A program made the position numbers and the translations under genes. Shown in pieces: positions 1 through 6,499 of a stretch of 6,499 nucleotides of DNA. The first letter of the stretch is position 1, and the number at the start of each line of letters is the position of its first letter. Where the stretch lies: contig DNCN01000061.1 in assembly GCA_003485015.1 (NCBI GenBank), forward strand, positions 1 through 6,499, written 5' to 3'. The notes below the pieces were generated by a model. The model ran no database searches. It had not been told where the DNA came from and saw only the letters and a list, made by a program, of their open reading frames with translations. This stretch comes from a bacterium. GTDB lineage: Bacteria; UBA9089.

Positions 1-2190
1 AGACTCTATTTTGAGCATGGAGATTATAAAAAGGCGATCGAAGAGTTGGTCCCCCTCTACCGGGCAGGAAGAAGAGATCTTGAAATCCTCAGATTACTGA
101 CCCTTTCTTATTATAAGACCGAGAGCTACCTCTCTAGTCTCTCTATCTTCGAGGAGATTGAGGACACCATCGACCCTGAAATCCTCTACTGCTATGGACG
201 GACCTGCGAAATGCTCAATCTCTTCGATAGGGCCTTGGAGGTATATTCTAAGATCAACGATATCGATTACCTCCCTCTGGTTAAAGAGCGGATCTTTGAG
301 ATCAACCTAGAGCAAGGTCTTACCAGACCTGAAGATAGAGAGATTAAGATCTTGGTGAAGAATGCCCCCACTCAGCAAGACTTTCCCAATGCAGGTGCAG
401 TCATTCTCTTAAACGATGAACAATTTAAGATAAACCTAGATTTTACCGCTACTTATGAATCGCATATCGTAGTAAAGATCCTGAATGAGCGGGGTAAGGA
501 TTATGCCGAGATAGGTCTTGACTACGAGTCTATCCGAGAGAAGGCGGAATTCCTTTATGCCCGCATGATTAAACCCAATGGTCAAGTAGTAGAAATTGAA
601 GAAGGAGATGTCAAAGATGTGGTCAAATATTTTGATTACCCGCTTTACTCAAACGTTCGGACTAAAATAATCTCTATGCCTGAAGTAGAGGATGACTGTA
701 TCATTGACTACAAGGCAAGGTGGGAAATTACAGAACTCCTTAATCAGAAGGACTTTTCTTACATCCTTCCACTTCAGGGGCAGGAACCGGTTTTTCACCA
801 GAAGTTTACCCTCGTCCTTCCCAAGGGATATGAGTTTAGGGCCAAAGGCTACGATCCTGGCTACACCAGAGTAGAGATCGATTTCAATCCGATCAAAGAA
901 GAAAGAGATGGCTGGGTATACTATCGTTGGAACTTTGGCCAGGCTCCAGAGATCATCGATGAACCGTTTATGCCTCCTTATGCTGAGGCAATACCTTACT
1001 TTGCCATCTCTTCTTTCAAGGATTGGAAAGATATCTATCAATGGTGGAAATCGGTGTACGAGGATAAACTCCTAACTGATGAAGAAATGGAAAGGAAGAT
1101 AGAGGAGCTTTTAGATGGTACAAGTGACGATTGGGCAAAAGCAAGGGCAATCTATGAGTTCTGTGCTAAAGAGGTTCGATATGTGGCTGTTGAGTATGGC
1201 GAGGCCGGATTTAAACCCCATTCCGCAATAGAGACCTTTAAAAATAGATATGGAGATTGCAAGGATCAGGCCATACTCCTTGTCTCAATGCTAAGATCTG
1301 CTGGACTGAAGGCATATCCTGTTCTTATTACCACAGAAGGAAGTTGGCCGGTGGATGCCGAGTTTGCATCCTTGGTATTCAACCATGCCTTGGGATGTGT
1401 CGAAATAGAAGGAAGACTCATCTTTCTCGACCCCACTCAAAGGGCGGTCTCCTTTGGCGATCTACCCTTATCTGCTCAGGGAAGAGGGGTGCTCATCTTC
1501 TATGATGATACCTATGAAATTACTTCCATCCCGGTATTCCCCTCAAAACATAATCTCTTTGAGAGAAAGACTGAGATGGTCATCAAAGAAGATAAGAGCA
1601 TAGCCGGCAAGAGGGCCCTCCGATTCAAAGGCTTTTATGAACAACAGATGCGAGAGTGGCTGATCTCCACCAAACCGGCTTTGGTAAAAGAGGCACTCCA
1701 GGAGATGATCAATGCCCTTACCCCTGGGGGAAGACTTATTGATTATAGGATCAGTAAGTTTGAGGATCTAAATAGCCCCTTAGAACTCGAGATGGAGTTT
1801 GAAGGTCCAAGCTATCTCCTCTTAGCAGGCGAACACTATCTGATTCCACAGCTTGGAGGAATCTCGGCAAGACTGGTCTCAAAGGAAGATAGGATTTATC
1901 CATTAAAACTTAATGCGGAAGGCGAGTATCTCGATGAGGTCTGGATCAAGATTCCACCTAACTTCAGAGTAGACCACTTTCCCCCTAAGATCACCATAGA
2001 GACAGACTGGCTTGACTATACCCACGCCTATGCCTTTGAAGATGGGGTAATCACTTTTACTGAAAGGAAGGTAGACAAGAAGGCTCGGGTAGATACTACT
2101 GATTACAAGGAGTTTAAACAGATATATGAAGCCCTTGCCAGAGGGACAGAAGGCCAGGTGGTTCTTACTGAGATAGTCTCGGCTGAATAA
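1..2190 (+). CDS. TPR / DUF3857 / transglutaminase-like protein, 5' end missing
   Basis: The reading frame is open from the first base to the TAA at 2188-2190 (729 residues visible). The TTG at 46 should not be taken as the start, because the frame continues upstream of it as TPR-like helix sequence (LYFEHGDYKKAIEEL). Numbering from the window edge, residues 1 to about 100 look like TPR helix pairs, about 148-320 match the DUF3857 type of beta-rich domain, and about 375-480 form a transglutaminase-like core. The presumed catalytic triad is C420 (in NRYGDCKDQ), H462 (in FNHALG) and D477 (in FLDPTQ), and all three are present. The remaining C-terminal part (about 520-729) resembles the beta-rich tail usual in this family. 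Family members are typically exported or envelope-associated and their substrates are generally unknown. The N-terminus is outside the window, so a signal peptide cannot be judged. An intact triad suggests peptidase, amidase or crosslinking activity, but this is inference. The coding end overlaps convergent queC by 26 bp. Confidence 0.9.
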   Translation, partial: RLYFEHGDYKKAIEELVPLYRAGRRDLEILRLLTLSYYKTESYLSSLSIFEEIEDTIDPEILYCYGRTCEMLNLFDRALEVYSKINDIDYLPLVKERIFEINLEQGLTRPEDREIKILVKNAPTQQDFPNAGAVILLNDEQFKINLDFTATYESHIVVKILNERGKDYAEIGLDYESIREKAEFLYARMIKPNGQVVEIEEGDVKDVVKYFDYPLYSNVRTKIISMPEVEDDCIIDYKARWEITELLNQKDFSYILPLQGQEPVFHQKFTLVLPKGYEFRAKGYDPGYTRVEIDFNPIKEERDGWVYYRWNFGQAPEIIDEPFMPPYAEAIPYFAISSFKDWKDIYQWWKSVYEDKLLTDEEMERKIEELLDGTSDDWAKARAIYEFCAKEVRYVAVEYGEAGFKPHSAIETFKNRYGDCKDQAILLVSMLRSAGLKAYPVLITTEGSWPVDAEFASLVFNHALGCVEIEGRLIFLDPTQRAVSFGDLPLSAQGRGVLIFYDDTYEITSIPVFPSKHNLFERKTEMVIKEDKSIAGKRALRFKGFYEQQMREWLISTKPALVKEALQEMINALTPGGRLIDYRISKFEDLNSPLELEMEFEGPSYLLLAGEHYLIPQLGGISARLVSKEDRIYPLKLNAEGEYLDEVWIKIPPNFRVDHFPPKITIETDWLDYTHAYAFEDGVITFTERKVDKKARVDTTDYKEFKQIYEALARGTEGQVVLTEIVSAE

Positions 2191-2839
2191 GGTCGAACCT
2201 TCCTATCTCTTTAAAGGCTATGATGGTCTGTTGACAACTCTGACATACCCCACACATCTTCTCGCCACCCTCATAACAGAACCAAGTATACCCTAAAGGA
2301 ACACCAAGTTCAATCAGAGAAGAGGCAATCTCCGCCTTAGTTAAGTGCAGAACAAAACTGATCACTTCAATATGAGTAAGGGTTGAATACCAGAGAGCCT
2401 TATTCATCGCCTCAATGAATTCGGGGGAGTTGTCTGGAAATGATTCTGCTTCCTCTCGGTTGAAACCACCCACAACAAGATTACACCCCAGTCCCTCGGC
2501 AACACAAGTCCCAATAGCTACAAAGAGTCCATTACGATTAGGAACCCACACTGCCTCAATAGATTCTTTACGATCAATCCCTCTCCCAAAAGGGGTTGGA
2601 ATTTCTCTTCCCTTATTGACCAGAGCCGTTGTGGTAACCTCTTTTAGCCAGGGAAGTTCAATAAGTCTATGTTTAACCCCATAGACTCTACAGATCGCCC
2701 TTGAGGCCTCAATCTCTCTTTGGGCTGCCCTCTGGCCATAATCGAGGGTTAGGGCAAGGGTAACCTCTGTCTCTTCGGTTGCCTTAACGAAAGAGACCGT
2801 TGAATCAAGCCCGCCGGAAAGCAAAACTACACTCTTCAC
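2165..2839 (-). CDS. queC: 7-cyano-7-deazaguanine (preQ0) synthase QueC
   Basis: QueC converts 7-carboxy-7-deazaguanine, ammonia and ATP to preQ0 in the cytoplasm, a step toward queuosine in tRNA. The 224 residues match the family's usual length. The PP-loop ATP pyrophosphatase motif SGGLDS is at residues 8-13, DYGQR at 33-37, and VPNRNGLF at 99-106 corresponds to the family's VPxRNxLF. The zinc site C-x7-C-x2-C-x2-C is complete (C188, C196, C199, C202). The start is a GTG at 2839-2837, chosen because the PP-loop then sits at the normal distance from the N-terminus and AAGGAGAGG lies 6 nt upstream. One oddity: the family's common SGYPDCR loop is replaced by ESFPDNSPEF (about residues 132-141). 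No queD, queE or queF is adjacent. The gene diverges from smc and converges on the transglutaminase-like gene. A QueC-like enzyme of other function is possible but unlikely, since all core motifs are present. Confidence 0.95.
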   Translation of the reverse strand: MKSVVLLSGGLDSTVSFVKATEETEVTLALTLDYGQRAAQREIEASRAICRVYGVKHRLIELPWLKEVTTTALVNKGREIPTPFGRGIDRKESIEAVWVPNRNGLFVAIGTCVAEGLGCNLVVGGFNREEAESFPDNSPEFIEAMNKALWYSTLTHIEVISFVLHLTKAEIASSLIELGVPLGYTWFCYEGGEKMCGVCQSCQQTIIAFKEIGRFDLIQPRLSQ

Positions 2840-2845
2840 TTTCTA

Positions 2846-2854
2846 CCTCTCCTT
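2846..2854 (-). promoter_or_regulatory. queC ribosome binding site
   Basis: On the minus strand the sequence AAGGAGAGG ends 6 nt before the GTG codon at 2839-2837. It is a strong Shine-Dalgarno match and supports this GTG as the queC start in the absence of an ATG at that position. Confidence 0.85.
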
Positions 2855-2866
2855 GAAGATATAAAC

Positions 2867-2894
2867 ATTCTACTCATATTTCCTGAATTGTCAA
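2867..2894 (-). promoter_or_regulatory. queC sigma-70-type promoter
   Basis: Read on the minus strand, a perfect -35 box TTGACA (2894-2889) is followed after 16 bp by TAGAAT (2872-2867), a 5/6 match to the -10 consensus. Transcription would begin near 2860, giving a leader of about 20 nt that holds little besides the ribosome binding site. A leader this short leaves no room for a preQ1 riboswitch. The assignment rests on consensus match and position; no transcript data are available. Confidence 0.75.
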
Positions 2895-2915
2895 GAAGAA
2901 TAGGGTCTTTTTGTA

Positions 2916-2944
2916 TTGACAGTTGTTGTTTTTAATAGTAGAAT
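2916..2944 (+). promoter_or_regulatory. smc sigma-70-type promoter
   Basis: A perfect -35 box TTGACA (2916-2921) is followed by an optimal 17-bp spacer and the -10 box TAGAAT (2939-2944). The spacer is T-rich. The expected start point is about 2951, giving an smc leader of roughly 42 nt. Its -35 box is 21 bp from the queC -35 box on the other strand, so the two promoters are back to back without overlapping. Confidence 0.8.
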
Positions 2945-2951
2945 AATTCTA
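2939..2951. repeat. 13-bp perfect inverted repeat over the smc -10 box
   Basis: The sequence TAGAATAATTCTA has two perfect 6-bp arms around one central base. The left arm is the smc -10 box and the right arm reaches the predicted transcription start. A protein binding here would block smc transcription, so it could be an operator. The arms are AT-rich and -10-like, so chance symmetry is also plausible. Confidence 0.4.
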
Positions 2952-2982
2952 AAATCTGCCTATCTTAATGGAATATCTTTAG

Positions 2983-2987
2983 AAGGG
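2983..2987 (+). promoter_or_regulatory. smc ribosome binding site
   Basis: AAGGG within AGAAGGGAC lies 6 nt before the ATG at 2994. It is a moderate Shine-Dalgarno match that decides the smc start, which also places Walker A at the usual distance from the N-terminus. Confidence 0.75.
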
Positions 2988-2993
2988 ACTTTT

Positions 2994-5900
2994 ATGTTCT
3001 TTAGGCGACTAGAAATACTCGGCTTTAAATCGTTTGCCGATAAAACTGTCTTTGAATTTCCAGAGAATATTATCTCCATCGTCGGACCTAATGGATGTGG
3101 TAAATCCAATGTGGTTGAAGCCATAAGGTGGGTCCTCGGCGAGCAGAATCCAAGTAATCTTAGAACAAAGTTGATGAACGAAGTGATCTTTGGTGGATGC
3201 GAAGGTCGCAAACCTCTTGGCCTGGCCGAAGTCACCTTAACCCTTGATAATAGCCGCAGAGTCTTGCCTGTGGATCTTGAAGAGGTGAGTGTATCAAGGA
3301 GACTCTTCCGTTCAGGAGAGAGTGAATATTTGATCAACAAAACCCTTTGTCGACTGAAGGATATTACCGATCTATTCTTAGACACAGGGATAGGCCGTCA
3401 TGCCTACTCCTTGATGGAGCAGGGCAAGATCGATTTTATCCTGAACTCTAAACCTGAACAGAGAAGGTCGTTCTTTGAAGAGGCAGCCGGGATAATGAAA
3501 TATCGGATTCGAAGAGAGTCCACCCTTCACAAATTAGAGACAACCTCATCGAACTTACTTCGCCTTGAGGATGTTCTGGGCGAGATTAAACGTCAGATGG
3601 ACTCCTTATATCAGCAGAAGAGACGAGCCGAGCGATTCAAGATGCTTAAGGAGGAGATGAAGACGCTCGAGATAAGATTGAGACGGAGTGAACACCAGCG
3701 GATAAGGTCAGAATCTGAAGAGAACTTCAGAGAATTCGAGGTTTTGAAGTCTGAGCTCAATCAGAAAAAGGAGAAGATCACTCTTTTCTCCCTTGAGCTT
3801 GCTCAAGCAAGGTCAAAAGCTAAGGCTACCCAAGAGGAACTCAACTTGCTCAATGATTCACTCCAAAATCTCACCGCCAAGATTCAAGAGATAAACGCTA
3901 AGAGCATTCGACTCGTCGAACGGAAGAATCATCTTTGTTCAGAGATAACCCGAATAGATAGAGAGCTGAAAGAGATTGAGATAAAGACCGTTGAGTTGGC
4001 CTCAAAGAGGGAGGCTGAGGAGTTTGCCAAGAGAAGATGGGCAGAGCGACTGGCAATGAAGAGAGAGAAATTACTAGCCAAAGAGAAGGAACTTGCTTCC
4101 TTAGATGAAGAGAGAGCAAGATGGCTGGTCGATATCAACTCAGGAAAAGAGGAGGTGATCGAACTCTTATCCCAGACCGCCCAGATCCGAAATCGAATCT
4201 CCACCCTTTGGACTGAAGAGAAGAATACTAAGCTCCAGCTTGACCGATTATACAGGGAGCAAGACCAATCATTAGAAAGTAAGGAGAGGCTCCTAGCGGG
4301 ACTGACCAAAGAAGAAGAGATTCTTTCTTGCGAGGAGGAGAAGTTATCATGTCTTCTCAAGGAGATGAGCCACCATGAAGCCCATATCTTTGAAAAAGAG
4401 GAGAATCTCCTTGGTTTAGAGAACGAGATCGATTCGTTAAAAGCGGAACTTCAGGCCGGCCAAGCCCAATTTGATACTTTAGAACGACTGGAAAAAGAGT
4501 TTGCTGGATACTCTCCTGGGGTTAAGGCTATCCTTACGGCTGGAGATAGACTCAAGGGGATCCTAGGAGTGGTCGCAGACCTCTTAGATGCTCCCGTCGA
4601 GTATAAAGCTGCCATTGAGGCTATCTTAGGAGAAAATCTCCAGGCAGTTATCGTGAAGAGGGCTGAAGATGCAGCTACTGCTATCAGATATCTCAAGGAA
4701 GGGGGCAAGGATAAGGTAGTCTTTTTTCCCCTAGAAGATTTGAAGAGAGATCTATTATTGCCGCTAGCTCCGGATGGCCTTGAAGTTATTGGTCAACTCT
4801 TACACTTAGTTAAATATGAGCCAGAGCTTCAGCCCGTTTTTCTCTATCTCCTGGGCAATGCCTATCTAGTAAATGAAATAAGTCAGGTACCACCAGGGGT
4901 TCTTAAAGAAGAAGGGGCCTATCTAAGACTGGTGAGCCTTTCAGGAGACACCCTTGATACCAATGGGGTGATGAGTGGAGGAGGCGAGAAGTCCAAGGGC
5001 TTCGGGTTGCTGGGGAGAAAGCAGTTCCTTAAAGATCTCTCCCAAAGACTTGAAGATCTCAAGATTCATCTAGCAGGTCTGGAAGAAGAACGGGCCGCCA
5101 AAGATGAGGAACTGAAGGCCCTCAAAGAGGAACTGGGTAGAAAGAGGGAGCTTGCCCAGCGTTTGGAGGTATCCTGTTCTCATAGAAGAAGGGAGTGCGA
5201 GCGGATTAAAGAGGGAATAGAGGAAAACAGGATTGAGCTTGATAATTTAAACCAGGAGCAAGAGTTGCAGAGTAAGGAGTTGAATAGGATTAGAGAGGAG
5301 ATCGAGAGGTCAACCCAGGTACAGAAAGAGATCGTTCTTGCCACCCGTCAAAAACAAAACTCCATTTCCAAGCTCCAGGAAGAGGCCGATCGACACCAGA
5401 TACTTGTCAAAGAACAAAGTCTTGAGATCACCCAGCTAAAAGTGGATCTTGCTGGGCTTGAAGAAAGGATTGACGCCTTAACAGAAAGCATTGCCAAACT
5501 CGATGAATTATCCCTCTCTCTGAAAAGGGAAGAATCTCATCTAAAAGAGAGTTTGGGTCGGGTTCAGAAAGAACGAGGGGAGATCCAAAGGGAGATATCT
5601 TCCCTTGAGAAGGAGACAGATAATTTAGCAGAGATCAGGGATCTTAAGAAAGAGAACCTCTCTAAGGTACGACTCGATTATAACCAGATAGAAGAGGAGA
5701 TTGCCTTTAAGGAAGAGGAGCTCTTCCGAAGAAATAGAGGAGTAGAAGAGCTTAGCGAAAGGGTCTACCGACTTGAGCTTGAGGTCTCTGGGTCTAAAGT
5801 AAAGATGGAGGGTATTGCCGAACATCTGAGAAAGGAGTATGGACTCTCTCCCGAAGAGATTTTTCTGCCTATAGATGAGGAGTTTGAGTTTGATGAGTCG

Positions 5901-6499
5901 GTCGCTCGATTAGAAGAGCTTCGTAATAGATTGCTCCGTCTGGGGGAGGTTAACCTAATGGCACCAAGAGAGTATGAGGAGCTGAAAGCCAGATATGAGA
6001 TGATAAACGGTCAGCGCAATGATCTTTTGTCTGCCCAAGAGGATCTCCAAAAAATCATTGAGCAGATTGACAAGACCTCAAAAGAACTTTTTCTGGCCGC
6101 CTTTGAAGAGATAAGGTTGAACTTCCAACAGGTTTACCAAGAGCTTTTTGAAGGAGGAAAAGCAGATCTTATTATGACTCAGGGAGATCCTTTAACAACA
6201 GGGATAGAGATTGTGGCTCAGCCGCCTGGCAAGAGACTACAGAATATTTCGTTACTCTCTGGGGGAGAGAAGGCCATGACTGCTATAGCCCTTCTCTTTG
6301 CCATCTTTATGACTAAACCTTCACCTTTCTGTGTCCTAGACGAGATAGATGCTGCCCTGGATGATGCTAACATTGTGAGATTTACCCGGATGATAGAGAG
6401 ATTCAACCAGACTTCCCAGTTTTTAATCATTACTCACAATAAACGAACGATGGAGGTTGCAGATATCCTCTATGGAATAACGATGCAGGAGAGAGGTGT
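2994..6499 (+). CDS. smc: Chromosome segregation protein SMC (3' end cut by window)
   Basis: I translated this frame through to the window edge: 1168 codons without a stop. SMC is the long coiled-coil ABC ATPase that, with ScpA and ScpB, organises and segregates the chromosome. The N-terminal head begins MFFRRLEILGFKSFADKT, with Walker A GPNGCGKS at residues 31-38, the arginine-finger R57 and the Q-loop glutamine Q143 (MEQGKID). A first coiled coil spans about 165-500. A hinge follows at about 505-665, ending in the glycine-rich NGVMSGGGEKSKG. The second coiled coil spans about 680-1010. The C-terminal head has the ABC signature LSGGEKA (1088-1094), Walker B with D1116 and catalytic E1117 (CVLDEIDAALDD), and H-loop H1148 (LIITHNK). 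The last codons read TMQERG, usually found some 10-20 residues before the SMC C-terminus, so little is missing. All ATPase motifs are intact. Rad50 and MukB are excluded by the hinge and head sequences. A partner gene such as ftsY or scpA is not in view. Confidence 0.98.
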   Translation, partial: MFFRRLEILGFKSFADKTVFEFPENIISIVGPNGCGKSNVVEAIRWVLGEQNPSNLRTKLMNEVIFGGCEGRKPLGLAEVTLTLDNSRRVLPVDLEEVSVSRRLFRSGESEYLINKTLCRLKDITDLFLDTGIGRHAYSLMEQGKIDFILNSKPEQRRSFFEEAAGIMKYRIRRESTLHKLETTSSNLLRLEDVLGEIKRQMDSLYQQKRRAERFKMLKEEMKTLEIRLRRSEHQRIRSESEENFREFEVLKSELNQKKEKITLFSLELAQARSKAKATQEELNLLNDSLQNLTAKIQEINAKSIRLVERKNHLCSEITRIDRELKEIEIKTVELASKREAEEFAKRRWAERLAMKREKLLAKEKELASLDEERARWLVDINSGKEEVIELLSQTAQIRNRISTLWTEEKNTKLQLDRLYREQDQSLESKERLLAGLTKEEEILSCEEEKLSCLLKEMSHHEAHIFEKEENLLGLENEIDSLKAELQAGQAQFDTLERLEKEFAGYSPGVKAILTAGDRLKGILGVVADLLDAPVEYKAAIEAILGENLQAVIVKRAEDAATAIRYLKEGGKDKVVFFPLEDLKRDLLLPLAPDGLEVIGQLLHLVKYEPELQPVFLYLLGNAYLVNEISQVPPGVLKEEGAYLRLVSLSGDTLDTNGVMSGGGEKSKGFGLLGRKQFLKDLSQRLEDLKIHLAGLEEERAAKDEELKALKEELGRKRELAQRLEVSCSHRRRECERIKEGIEENRIELDNLNQEQELQSKELNRIREEIERSTQVQKEIVLATRQKQNSISKLQEEADRHQILVKEQSLEITQLKVDLAGLEERIDALTESIAKLDELSLSLKREESHLKESLGRVQKERGEIQREISSLEKETDNLAEIRDLKKENLSKVRLDYNQIEEEIAFKEEELFRRNRGVEELSERVYRLELEVSGSKVKMEGIAEHLRKEYGLSPEEIFLPIDEEFEFDESVARLEELRNRLLRLGEVNLMAPREYEELKARYEMINGQRNDLLSAQEDLQKIIEQIDKTSKELFLAAFEEIRLNFQQVYQELFEGGKADLIMTQGDPLTTGIEIVAQPPGKRLQNISLLSGGEKAMTAIALLFAIFMTKPSPFCVLDEIDAALDDANIVRFTRMIERFNQTSQFLIITHNKRTMEVADILYGITMQERG

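Noticed and set aside
649..1041. Minus-strand 130-codon open frame, and plus-strand frames at 692-874 and 1257-1505
   Set aside because: All are embedded in the DUF3857/transglutaminase coding region, whose own frame contains the conserved domains. I recognise no motif in them.
2415..2684. Plus-strand 89-codon open frame opposite queC
   Set aside because: It is the antisense shadow of a gene with complete QueC motifs and has low-complexity Ser/Pro/Thr composition.
2165..2839. QueC-like gene as part of a defence or DNA-modification island
   Set aside because: The neighbours are a housekeeping smc and an unrelated transglutaminase-like gene. There is no nuclease, helicase, cyclase or effector gene in view and no sign of mobile DNA.
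2840..2866. Possible preQ1 riboswitch upstream of queC
   Set aside because: The predicted leader is only about 20 nt and contains mostly the ribosome binding site, with no hairpin plus A-rich tail as in known preQ1 aptamers.
2968..2982. Four-codon mini-ORF (ATG...TAG, MEYL) in the smc leader, possible leader peptide
   Set aside because: It has no Shine-Dalgarno sequence, no repeated regulatory codons and no attenuator hairpin after it. A short ORF of this size is expected by chance.
3929..4360. Minus-strand open frame of 143 codons inside smc, with similar ones at 2960-3385, 3898-4119, 4451-4708, 5625-5825 and 6218-6430
   Set aside because: They lie opposite a continuous, fully motif-supported smc frame. 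Their Ser/Leu-rich composition is what the reverse of Glu/Lys/Arg-rich coiled-coil codons gives, and no family motif is visible.
2994..6499. Long coiled-coil gene as a Rad50, SbcC or JetC/MksF defence ATPase
   Set aside because: The hinge is of the SMC glycine-rich type with no zinc-hook CxxC, and the head motifs and N-terminus match canonical bacterial SMC.

Overview
The window looks like an ordinary bacterial chromosomal region. It holds three protein genes and one compact divergent promoter region, with almost no non-coding DNA. Base composition is moderate, start sites have Shine-Dalgarno sequences, and the promoters look like sigma-70 type. The SMC and QueC proteins are clearly bacterial in organisation, but neither points to a well-known model group. 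The combination of a TPR/DUF3857/transglutaminase protein with an SMC carrying the Q-loop variant MEQGKID would fit an uncultured candidate phylum such as Omnitrophota or Aerophobota. That assignment is an impression from memory and is weak.

Layout. Positions 1-2190 (+) are the 3' part of a gene for a TPR-DUF3857-transglutaminase-like protein; its start lies upstream of the window. Positions 2165-2839 (-) are queC, the 7-cyano-7-deazaguanine synthase of queuosine biosynthesis, which converges on the first gene with a 26-bp overlap of the coding ends. Positions 2840-2993 are a 154-bp divergent intergenic region with one well-formed promoter for each flanking gene. Positions 2994-6499 (+) are smc, the chromosome-condensation ATPase, complete at the N-terminus and running off the right edge within a few residues of its expected end.

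Function. The three genes are not an evident pathway. queC serves tRNA modification, smc serves chromosome organisation and segregation, and the first gene is a probable envelope or periplasmic protein of unknown role. The only visible functional link is the shared divergent control region between queC and smc, whose -35 boxes are 21 bp apart. I found no RNA gene, mobile element, CRISPR array, phage or defence module. I see no convincing candidate for a new biological system, so the findings are modest points of gene arrangement and sequence variation.
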